64,000 nt of DNA from JALOLG01 sp963776935 (GTDB taxonomy: Bacteria > Actinomycetota > Acidimicrobiia > Acidimicrobiales > Ilumatobacteraceae). The DNA is taken from positions 186,001 to 250,000 of the forward strand of contig CAVZOP010000002.1 of NCBI GenBank assembly GCA_963776935.1. The letters are read 5' to 3'. Of this stretch, positions 18,111 through 25,260 are shown piece after piece. The notes beneath the pieces are model-generated. The model was not told the origin of the DNA and did not search any database. It saw nothing but the letters and a program-made list of their open reading frames with translations. The stretch's first letter is position 1. The number at the start of each line of letters is the position of its first letter. Position numbers and translations under genes: made by a program.

Positions 18111-18737
18111 TCACGAGCCGTCGCGCAGGTCGCGGAGTCGCTCGGACGTGAAGCGGATGTGGTCGAAGGTGACCGTGCAGCCGTCTCCGGTGGGCGACTG
18201 GGCCTCGAACCCGATGCTGTGCCCGTCGAGCGGCTCGCCGAGCGTGAACACCCGGACCAGGCGCCATGCCGCTCCGTCTGTCGACGCATGGAACACGTAG
18301 ACGTGGTCGGTGCGCGACACGCGCAGCCACACGGTCCGATCGGCGACGACGAAGGCGTTGGCGTCGTCGGAGACGACGCGCGTCACGACCGACACCACCA
18401 TCGGCTCGGCTGCGGGAGAGAACTCGAAGCAGAACTTGGCCCAGTTCCGCTCGTCGATCCACACCATCAGGACCCCGGCGTCGTACTGGGCCGCGAAGTC
18501 GACGGTGACCCGGGCGCTGAGCTGGAAGTCGCCCGCCGGCGGCGTGCCGAGCAGTGTCGCCGCGTTCAGCATCGATGCCGCGTCGCCGGAGCCCTCACCG
18601 CCGGGGTTGATGTAGAAGTCGGTGCGGGCGGGCGCGTCGCCGACCACCGCGCCCGTCTGCTCGTCGACACGCCACACCCCGACATGCGACGGGGTGACGG
18701 AAAAAGAGAGAGCGCTCACGGGCAGCTCTTCGATCAC
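18111..18737 (-). CDS. DUF1349-like concanavalin-fold protein
   Basis: This is a 208-residue protein that looks like a beta-sandwich. The diagnostic stretches are TDFYINPGGEGSGDAASMLN, FQLSARVTVDFAAQYDAGVL followed by MVWIDERNWAKFCFEFSP, VVSVVTRVVSDDAN and WLRVSRTDHVYVFHASTDGA. The DAG.L.W.D..NW.K...E pattern with a V.S.VT...SD strand is that of DUF1349 (related to YpjH/beta-xylosidase-associated modules). A GTG at 18737 starts the conserved part; the open frame to 18869 adds Arg/Thr-rich, unconserved residues. It probably binds carbohydrate-like ligands, which is inference. It is divergent from the VOC gene. Confidence 0.75.
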   Translation of the reverse strand: MIEELPVSALSFSVTPSHVGVWRVDEQTGAVVGDAPARTDFYINPGGEGSGDAASMLNAATLLGTPPAGDFQLSARVTVDFAAQYDAGVLMVWIDERNWAKFCFEFSPAAEPMVVSVVTRVVSDDANAFVVADRTVWLRVSRTDHVYVFHASTDGAAWRLVRVFTLGEPLDGHSIGFEAQSPTGDGCTVTFDHIRFTSERLRDLRDGS

Positions 18738-18862
18738 GGTCCCGACTGTACGACCACGACTCGCTCTCACCGTTCGACGGCTGACGGTTGCCTTGCGATG
18801 AGTTGCGGTCCGTGTGTCGGTCGAAGTTGTTGACGTTCGACGATCACCCTGAGAGGGCCCCC

Positions 18863-19273
18863 ATGACATACGACCCGATGCTCATCAGTCTGCCGGTCGC
18901 CGACCGTGCCAGAGCTCACGACTTCTACCGCGACGGTCTGGGCCTGGAGGCGATCGGGGAGTTGGCCGACGACGGGGTGCCCGAGCCGCTCCTGTTCGTG
19001 CTCAACTCGATGAGTCACCTGATGCTCGTGCCCACCGACGGCTTCGGCTGGGTCATCGGCGATCACCAGGTCGCGGCGGTCGGGACGAGCGAATGCGTGC
19101 TCGGCATCGGGGCGGCGACCGACGCCGCCGTCGATCAGATCGTCGAGCGGGCACGCCGCGCGGGCGCGACGGTGGCCACGGAGCCGGCGTCACAGCCGTG
19201 GGGCTACGCCGCAGCGTTCGCCGATCCCGACGGTCACATCTGGACCGTGACATCGGCCAAGCTCCCCGGCTGA
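18863..19273 (+). CDS. VOC (glyoxalase/dioxygenase superfamily) protein
   Basis: This is a 136-residue protein with the paired beta-alpha-beta-beta-beta modules of the vicinal oxygen chelate fold: LISLPVADRARAHDFYRDGL in the first half and a second module ending GYAAAFADPDGHIWTVTSAK. The DPDGH.W end is the usual C-terminal signature and its His could be a metal ligand, but the full ligand set is not obvious. Such proteins include dioxygenases, resistance proteins and epimerases, so the substrate is open. GAGAGGG lies before the ATG. Confidence 0.8.
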   Translation: MTYDPMLISLPVADRARAHDFYRDGLGLEAIGELADDGVPEPLLFVLNSMSHLMLVPTDGFGWVIGDHQVAAVGTSECVLGIGAATDAAVDQIVERARRAGATVATEPASQPWGYAAAFADPDGHIWTVTSAKLPG

Positions 19274-19392
19274 CCTCGGTGGCGGGCGGGCCCGTCCAGT
19301 CGCCCTCAACCACGGATCGCGCCTGGTGCGGACGACGCTCGCGTGCGGGCAACGGTCGGTTGGGAGCCGAACCTGGCAGACTCTCGGGCGTC

Positions 19393-20310
19393 GTGGACGA
19401 TGGACCCCTCCTCCGCATCGATGGTCTCACCAAGCGCTACCCCGGAGTGACGGCACTCGACGACCTCACCGTCACGGTGCCGCGGGGCCGAATCGGCCTC
19501 GTCGGCGCCAACGGTGCCGGGAAGACGACCACGTTTCGCCTGCTGCTCGGCCTCGCCCATCCGACCGAGGGTCGCGTCGAGGTGTGCGGCATCGATGTCG
19601 CCCAAGATCCGATCGGAGTTCGATCGCGACTCGGTTACATGCCCGAGCACGACTGCCTCCCGCTCGACCAGACCGCGGCCGACGTCGTCTCGACGTTCGG
19701 CGAGCTGAGCGGCCTCCCGGCTCGGGCGGCGCGGCAACGGGCGTCCGACATCCTCGACCTGGTCGGCCTCGACGAGGCCCGTTTCCGGCCGATCAGCGGA
19801 TTCTCGACGGGCATGCGCCAGCGCACCAAGCTGGCGCAGGCGCTGGTCGGCGATCCCGAGCTGGTGCTGCTCGACGAACCGACGGCCGGCCTCGATCCGC
19901 TCGGACGCGAGGAGATGCTGGCACTCGTCGCCCGCCTGGGCACGTTCGGCATCTCGGTGCTGATGGCCACCCACCTGCTCGACGACGTGCAGCAGGTGTG
20001 CGACCACGTCGTGATGATCGACGCCGGGAAGCTGGTCGTCTCGGGCACGACCGACTCGCTGCTCGAACGAACCGGCATCGTCACCGTCGACGTCGGCCCG
20101 CGCGGTCAGGAGCTGGTCGCCGGGCTGACGAAGGTCGGCCTGGCGTCGGTCAACGAGCACGGGTTGGTCGAGGTGACGATCGAAGGCGATCACCACCTGG
20201 ACGTGCTCCGCGACGTCGTCGCCGAGCTCGGCCTTCCCCTCTACCGGTTGTCGACGCGGTTGACGTCGCTCGACGAGGTCTTCTTGCGCCGCGCCGGGAG
20301 TGTGTCGTGA
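19393..20310 (+). CDS. ABC transporter ATP-binding protein (first of operon)
   Basis: This is a 305-residue ATPase of the drug/ABC-2 export class. Walker A is GLVGANGAGKTTTFRLLLGL, the signature region is ISGFSTGMRQRTKLAQALVG, Walker B is LVLLDEPTAGLDP and the switch His is in LMATHLLDD. The C-terminal 80 residues (TVDVGPRGQELVAGLTKV and onwards) form the small regulatory domain common in NatA-like ATPases. The GTG start at 19393 (VVDDGPLLRIDGL) gives the normal length; a longer frame upstream is not conserved. The stop overlaps the GTG of the permease gene. It works with the permease at 20307, and with 21212/22177 forms two ATPase-permease pairs in one operon. Confidence 0.92.
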   Translation: MDDGPLLRIDGLTKRYPGVTALDDLTVTVPRGRIGLVGANGAGKTTTFRLLLGLAHPTEGRVEVCGIDVAQDPIGVRSRLGYMPEHDCLPLDQTAADVVSTFGELSGLPARAARQRASDILDLVGLDEARFRPISGFSTGMRQRTKLAQALVGDPELVLLDEPTAGLDPLGREEMLALVARLGTFGISVLMATHLLDDVQQVCDHVVMIDAGKLVVSGTTDSLLERTGIVTVDVGPRGQELVAGLTKVGLASVNEHGLVEVTIEGDHHLDVLRDVVAELGLPLYRLSTRLTSLDEVFLRRAGSVS

Positions 20311-21212
20311 GCGCGCTCGAGACGGGCGGTCAGGGTGCCGTCTACGACCGTGGGTACCGCCCGTACGAGGGGATGCGCGGTCGTCGCGGGGCGGCCACGT
20401 TCGCTCTCTACAAGGCGTCCATCCGCCGGGCGCTCGGGATCCGACGCTCGTGGCGGCAGAAGGTCGCGCCGTTCACGCTGCTCGGCGTCGTCACGATCCC
20501 GGCGATCGTCAACGTCGGCATCGGCTACGTCACTCGCGATCAGCTCGAGGACCGGATCGAGATCATCACCTATCGCGACTACGTCGGCGTGTCGGCGGCG
20601 CTGTTGCTGTTCGTGGCGCTGGTCGCTCCCGACGTGATCTGCCCCGACCGCCGTCATCACGTGCTCCCGCTGATGTTCGCCCGGCCGCTCCTGGGCGTCG
20701 ACTACGTGGCTGCCAAGGTGGGCGCAATCGGCTCGATCGTGTTCGCCTTCTCGTTCCTGCCACAGGTCGTCCTCTTCGTCGGCAACATGCTCGTCAGCGA
20801 TAGCGCGCTCGACTATCTCACCGGCAATCTCGACGTGTTGTGGAAGGTGCCGGTCTCGGTGGCGCTGCTGGCCGCGTACTACGCCGTCGTCGGTGTCGCC
20901 ATCGCTTCGCTCACCGATCGGCGGATCGTCGCAGGGGCTGCGATCGCGGGTCTGTTCCTCGTCACGTCGATCGCCTCGGGCATCATCGTCGGCGAGAACT
21001 TCGAGGACGAAGGCGGCTCGGTGGCGGCGCTGATCAACGTGTGGGTCCTGCCGTTGTACCTGCGCGACCTCGTGTTCCTCGGTCATGTCGATCCCGAGAC
21101 GCCGTTGTCCGGAGTCGACAACGGCGGCCTGTTCGCGGTCGCGACGTATGTGGCCGTGCTCGTCGTCGGCGCCGCCGTGCTGCTGCGGCGCTACCGCTGG
21201 GTGGAGCGCTGA
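20307..21212 (+). CDS. ABC-2 type permease
   Basis: This is a 301-residue membrane protein with six predicted helices. It starts YDRGYRPYEGMRGRRGAATF, an N-terminus typical of actinobacterial ABC-2 permeases that precede a long cytosolic segment. Helices include APFTLLGVVTIPAIVNVGIG, YVGVSAALLLFVALVAPDVI and IVFAFSFLPQVVLFVGNMLV; the cytosolic loop CPDRRHHVLPLMFARPL is a conserved feature that contacts the ATPase. Both ends overlap neighbouring genes (GTGA before, TGATG after), showing tight coupling. The exported substrate is unknown. Confidence 0.88.
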   Translation: MSALETGGQGAVYDRGYRPYEGMRGRRGAATFALYKASIRRALGIRRSWRQKVAPFTLLGVVTIPAIVNVGIGYVTRDQLEDRIEIITYRDYVGVSAALLLFVALVAPDVICPDRRHHVLPLMFARPLLGVDYVAAKVGAIGSIVFAFSFLPQVVLFVGNMLVSDSALDYLTGNLDVLWKVPVSVALLAAYYAVVGVAIASLTDRRIVAGAAIAGLFLVTSIASGIIVGENFEDEGGSVAALINVWVLPLYLRDLVFLGHVDPETPLSGVDNGGLFAVATYVAVLVVGAAVLLRRYRWVER

Positions 21213-22180
21213 TGTCCGTCAACTCACCTGACGCGGTGACGGTCGGTCGTGACCCGGCGTTCGTCGCCGATCCCACCGTGGAGGTGGTCGAGGTATCGGT
21301 GTGGTTCGGGCCGAAGGTCGCGCTGTCGGAGCTGAGTTGCTCGTTCGGCCCGGGGGTGACCGGTCTGCTCGGGCCCAACGGCGCCGGCAAGACGACGCTG
21401 ATGCGGGCGATGACGGGCCTCGTCGGCGTCAACCAGGGCACGGTGCGCATCGAGGGTCACGACCCACGCCGGAATCGAGCCGTCCAGGGTCGGATGGCGC
21501 TGGTCCCCGAGGACGAGGCCGTGCCGTCCGGGCTCACGGCCCGACAGTTCGTACGCTACGTGGCCGACCTGCACGGCGTCGTCGACCGGGAAGCGCCCGA
21601 CAACGCGCTCCGCGAGGTATCGATGCTCGACGCCGCTGACCGGCGGGTCGACGCGTTCAGCAAGGGGATGCGCCAGCGCACCAAGATCGCGTCCGCGCTC
21701 GTGAAGGATCCGCAGGTGCTCGTGCTCGACGAGCCGTTGAACGGCGCCGATCCGGTGCAGCGGGTCCATCTCATCGCGTTGTTCAAGCGGCTCGGGGCGC
21801 AGGGCCGGACCGTGATCGTCAGCTCGCACGTGCTGAACGAGGTCGAACGAATGGCGGAACGGGTGATCGTCCTCATGCACGGCCGGCTGGCGGCTGCCGG
21901 CGGACACCACGCGATACGTGACGCGATGGACGACCGCCCACGGCACGTGCTGGTGAGATCCGACGACGGGCGCCGGCTGGCCGCCTCGCTCGTCGCTCTC
22001 GAATCGGTCGCCGGCGTGACGTTCGACTCGACACGCGGCGGCCTGGTGATCCAGACCGTGCAAGCGCGCGAGCTGGCCACCGAGCTGCCGCGGCTCGCAC
22101 GCGACACATCGATCCGGCTGCTCGAAGTGCGCGCCCTCGACGACTCGCTCGAGAGCCTGTTCCGAGAGTTGGTCCGATGA
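21212..22180 (+). CDS. ABC transporter ATP-binding protein (second of operon)
   Basis: This is a 322-residue ATPase paralogous to the one at 19393. Walker A is GLLGPNGAGKTTLMRAMTGL, the signature is VDAFSKGMRQRTKIASALVK, Walker B is VLVLDEPLNGADPVQR (Ala-Asp in place of Leu-Asp after Gly), and the switch His is in VIVSSHVLNEVE. The C-terminal extension (HVLVRSDDGRRLAASLVALE) is of the same type as in its paralogue. It has a 20-residue leader before the ABC core. Start and stop overlap both permease genes, and it presumably powers the permease at 22177. Confidence 0.92.
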   Translation: MSVNSPDAVTVGRDPAFVADPTVEVVEVSVWFGPKVALSELSCSFGPGVTGLLGPNGAGKTTLMRAMTGLVGVNQGTVRIEGHDPRRNRAVQGRMALVPEDEAVPSGLTARQFVRYVADLHGVVDREAPDNALREVSMLDAADRRVDAFSKGMRQRTKIASALVKDPQVLVLDEPLNGADPVQRVHLIALFKRLGAQGRTVIVSSHVLNEVERMAERVIVLMHGRLAAAGGHHAIRDAMDDRPRHVLVRSDDGRRLAASLVALESVAGVTFDSTRGGLVIQTVQARELATELPRLARDTSIRLLEVRALDDSLESLFRELVR

Positions 22181-22944
22181 CCGCGCCGACGCAGGTCGCG
22201 ATCGGCCGTCCGCGGTCGCGGTTCCTCGCCATCCTGCGCTACACGCTGCAGTCGTGCATACCGCCCAAGCGCTGGGCCGCGGTGTTGCTGCCGTGTGTCG
22301 GTGCGCTGTTGTTCGGGCTGCTCGTCCATGCGGTCGACGCCACTGCCGAGCGGGCGTTCGCGAACGTCGCGGCCGAGGGGATCTTCTCGCTGGTGATGCC
22401 GATCGCGGCACTCGTCATCGGCGACGCCGTGCTCGGCGCCGAGGTGCGCGCCGGCACGTTTCATTTCACATGGCTGTCGCCGACGCCGACGTGGCAGATC
22501 GTGCTCGGTCGCTGGCTCGGCGGCTCGTTCGTCGCCCTCGTCACGATCGCGCCGGCATCCGCACTGGCCGCGATCGTCGCCGGCACGCCCGACAGCGCCG
22601 GCCCGGCGTTCCTCGCGGCGGCGGTCGGCAGTGTCACGTATGTCGCCCTGTTCATCGCCATCGGGTGCTTGACACAGCGAACCGCCGTGTGGTCGTTGGC
22701 GTTCGTGTTCCTCATCGAGCGGCTGCTCGGAGCGGCGCTCACGGGCATCGCCCAGCTCTCGCCCACGTGGGAGTCGAGGGCGATCTTCGTCGGCTACATC
22801 GACAACCCACCGACCCGCCTCGTACGCGACGGCATCCCACAGGGTGGCGACGCGATCGTCCGGCTGGCGATCGTGACGATCGTCGCCTTGGTGGTGGCGA
22901 ACTGGCGGATGCGGCACCTCCGCCTCTCCGGCGCCGCCGACTGA
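22177..22944 (+). CDS. ABC-2 type permease (last of operon)
   Basis: This is a 255-residue membrane protein with six predicted helices. It starts on an ATG overlapping the ATPase stop (ATGA). The N-terminal amphipathic stretch RFLAILRYTLQSCIPPKRWA precedes the first helix. The conserved cytosolic turn is DAVLGAEVRAGTFHFTWLSP, followed by IVLGRWLGGSFVALVTIAPA, a standard coupling helix in ABC-2 permeases. The substrate is unknown. The 90 bases that follow, up to the diguanylate cyclase gene, contain a possible structured leader. Confidence 0.88.
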   Translation: MTAPTQVAIGRPRSRFLAILRYTLQSCIPPKRWAAVLLPCVGALLFGLLVHAVDATAERAFANVAAEGIFSLVMPIAALVIGDAVLGAEVRAGTFHFTWLSPTPTWQIVLGRWLGGSFVALVTIAPASALAAIVAGTPDSAGPAFLAAAVGSVTYVALFIAIGCLTQRTAVWSLAFVFLIERLLGAALTGIAQLSPTWESRAIFVGYIDNPPTRLVRDGIPQGGDAIVRLAIVTIVALVVANWRMRHLRLSGAAD

Positions 22945-22950
22945 CGAACA

Positions 22951-23024
22951 CCGGGTGACGGTAGGCTCCTCGCTGGCGGGACCTCCACGCAAAGCCGGCG
23001 GTGCTCCGGACAGTCAGGGTAAGA
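22951..23024 (+). promoter_or_regulatory. Possible GEMM-like (c-di-GMP) structured leader before the GGDEF gene
   Basis: The spacer contains ACGCAAAGCC at 22987-22996, the most conserved segment of the c-di-GMP-I (GEMM) riboswitch, preceded by GGTGACGGTA and followed by GGCGGTGC and CAGGGTAA. The downstream gene makes c-di-GMP, a plausible ligand. However, the usual first-strand motif (ACAGGGCAAACC type) is not recognisable, and ACGCAAAGCC also occurs by chance in a coding region near 14594, so this is a weak call. Confidence 0.3.
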
Positions 23025-23034
23025 GGATGCTGCG

Positions 23035-24024
23035 GTGAGCTGGCTGGAGAACATGGACACGGACCACGAGGCGCTGCTCACGGCCATCGTTGACGCGCTC
23101 CCCGAACCGTTCTTCCTCCTCGACCGCGATGGTCGCTACGTCGCCGTGCTCGGTGGCCTCGACAACGAGCGCTACCACGATGGCCAGAGTCTCGTCGGCA
23201 AACGCATGCACGACGTGCTCCCGGTCGCCGTGGCCGATCGGTTCCTGCAGCGGGTCCATGAGGCACTCGATACGCGGCGCGTCGTGTCCTACGAGTACGA
23301 GCTCAGCAGCGACGATGTCGAAGGTGTCGAGCGACGCGACGGCGTCCCCGACAGCCTTCTCTTCGAGAGCCAGCTCGTCGCGCTGCCGGCAACCGAGGGT
23401 CGCCCCGACATGGTCGTGTGGTTGATCCACAACGTCACCGACACCCAGCTCGCGATGCGCCGACTCGAGCAGCAGCAGGACGCACTGGAGATGCAACAGG
23501 CCGAGCTCGAGCGGCTGGCCCGCACCGATCCGCTCACCGGCCTCCTCAACCGTCGCAGCTTCTTCGACGAGGCGTCGCGGGAGTTGCGCTGGGTACAGCG
23601 GACCGGACATCCTGCCGTGGTCATCTCGTTCGATCTCGACGACTTCAAGACGATCAACGACACCCGTGGACACGCCGCCGGCGACGCGTCGCTGCGAGCC
23701 GTCAGCGACCTGCTGCGCGCTGAGCGGCGGGCCACCGACGTCATCGGGCGACTTGGTGGCGAGGAGTTCTCGATCGTGGTCCGCGGTGCCGACGTGGACG
23801 CCGGCCGGCTGCTGGCGGAGCGGCTACGCACAGCTCTCGCCTCGCTCGACGTCCGTCACGACGGTGAGCCGATCTCGATGACCGCCAGCTTCGGCGTCGC
23901 CCAGATCCGGTCGACTGACGGCGATCTCGACGACGCGATCAAGCGGGCCGACGCCGCGATGTACACGGCGAAGCGGCTCGGTCGCGATCGAGTCGAGACC
24001 GACCCGCCGCGGCTGGCGGCGTAG
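23035..24024 (+). CDS. PAS-GGDEF diguanylate cyclase
   Basis: This is a 329-residue soluble protein starting at GTG. An N-terminal PAS-like sensor (about residues 10-145, with PEPFFLLDRDGRYVAVLGG) is followed by a coiled coil (MRRLEQQQDALEMQQAELER) and a GGDEF domain from about 160. The active-site motif is GGEEF at 241-245. An inhibitory I-site RATD at 232-235 sits five residues before it, so product inhibition by c-di-GMP is expected. DLDDFKTINDTRGHAAGD supplies the substrate and metal residues. It should make c-di-GMP from two GTP. It is probably the start of its own transcript. Confidence 0.9.
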   Translation: MSWLENMDTDHEALLTAIVDALPEPFFLLDRDGRYVAVLGGLDNERYHDGQSLVGKRMHDVLPVAVADRFLQRVHEALDTRRVVSYEYELSSDDVEGVERRDGVPDSLLFESQLVALPATEGRPDMVVWLIHNVTDTQLAMRRLEQQQDALEMQQAELERLARTDPLTGLLNRRSFFDEASRELRWVQRTGHPAVVISFDLDDFKTINDTRGHAAGDASLRAVSDLLRAERRATDVIGRLGGEEFSIVVRGADVDAGRLLAERLRTALASLDVRHDGEPISMTASFGVAQIRSTDGDLDDAIKRADAAMYTAKRLGRDRVETDPPRLAA

Positions 24025-24063
24025 CCGGTCGGCCTTGCGGGCGAGCGTATCGCGTGCGAACAT

Positions 24064-25260
24064 GTGTTCGTGCGCGATGAGGCGACCATCTTGCACGCCG
24101 ACCTCGACTCGTTCTACGCGTCGGTCGAACAGCGCGACGATCCGCGGCTGCGCGGCCGACCCGTGATCGTGGGCTCCGGCGTCGTGCTCGCAGCCAGCTA
24201 CGAGGCCAAGGCGTACGGCGTCCAGGGCGCGATGGGTGGTGCGCAGGCACGCCGTCTGTGCCCGATGGCGATCGTGGTCGAGCCTCGGATGTCGGCCTAC
24301 TCGGAAGCGAGCAAAGCGGTGTTCGCAGTGTTCGACGACACGACACCGCTCGTCGAAGGGCTGTCGATCGACGAGGCCTTCCTCGACGTCGGCGGGCTGC
24401 GACGGGTGTCGGGGACGCCGACCGAGATCGCCGTGCAGCTCCGGCACGACGTCCTCGAGCGCGTCGGACTTCCCATCACCGTCGGCGTTGCCCGCACGAA
24501 GTTCCTGGCCAAGGTGGCGAGCGGCGTCGCCAAGCCCGACGGTCTGTTGGTGGTTCCACCCGACGGCGAGCTGGCGTTCCTCCACCCGCTCCCGGTGGAG
24601 CGGCTCTGGGGTGTCGGCCCGGTCACCGCCCACAAGCTCCGCCAACGAGGGATCTTCACCGTGGGCGAGGTCGCCCAACTCGCCGAGGCAGCACTCGTCG
24701 CGATGCTGGGTCGAGCATCGGGTCGGCACATCCACGCCCTCGCCCACAACCGTGACCCGCGGCCGGTACAGGTCGGCCGGCGGCGACGGTCGATCGGGTC
24801 GCAGCGTGCCCTCGGTCGTTCCCCCAAGTCAGCCGAGGCCATCGATGCCGCCGCGGTCGGGCTGGTCGACCGTGTGACGCGCCGGATGCGCAAGGCCGGC
24901 AGGGTCGGCCGCACCGTCGTGCTCCGGTTGCGCTTCGACGACTTCTCGCGGGCGACGCGGTCGCACACGCTCGATCGCGCGACCGCTCAGACCCACACGA
25001 TCCTCACCACGGTCCGCGGGCTGCTGACGGGCGCCACGCCCATGATCGAGCGCCAAGGGCTCACGCTCATCGGGATCGCCGTGAGCAACCTCGACAACGA
25101 CGACGCGGTCCAACTCGAGTTGCCGTTCGACCGGCACAGTGGCACCGCGCTCGACGCCGCCCTCGACGACGTCCGTGAGCGATTCGGCTCGACTGCGGTC
25201 ACCCGCGCCGTCTTGCTCGGCCGCGACCAGGGGCTTTCGGTGCCGATGCTGCCGGATTGA
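24064..25260 (+). CDS. dinB: DNA polymerase IV (Y-family translesion polymerase)
   Basis: This is a 398-residue Y-family polymerase. The palm motifs are ILHADLDSFYASVEQ (first catalytic Asp) and LSIDEAFLDVGG (second Asp-Glu pair); LAASYEAKAYGVQGAMGGAQ is the finger region. PITVGVARTKFLAKVASGVA is typical of DinB, helix-hairpin-helix sequence follows in ERLWGVGPVTAHKLRQRGI, and the little-finger domain fills the C-terminal 120 residues. A beta-clamp peptide could be VQLELPF near residue 350. The GTG at 24064 and the GTG at 24070 are both acceptable starts. Its 3' end overlaps the convergent AI-2E family gene by 62 bases. Confidence 0.93.
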   Translation: MFVRDEATILHADLDSFYASVEQRDDPRLRGRPVIVGSGVVLAASYEAKAYGVQGAMGGAQARRLCPMAIVVEPRMSAYSEASKAVFAVFDDTTPLVEGLSIDEAFLDVGGLRRVSGTPTEIAVQLRHDVLERVGLPITVGVARTKFLAKVASGVAKPDGLLVVPPDGELAFLHPLPVERLWGVGPVTAHKLRQRGIFTVGEVAQLAEAALVAMLGRASGRHIHALAHNRDPRPVQVGRRRRSIGSQRALGRSPKSAEAIDAAAVGLVDRVTRRMRKAGRVGRTVVLRLRFDDFSRATRSHTLDRATAQTHTILTTVRGLLTGATPMIERQGLTLIGIAVSNLDNDDAVQLELPFDRHSGTALDAALDDVRERFGSTAVTRAVLLGRDQGLSVPMLPD

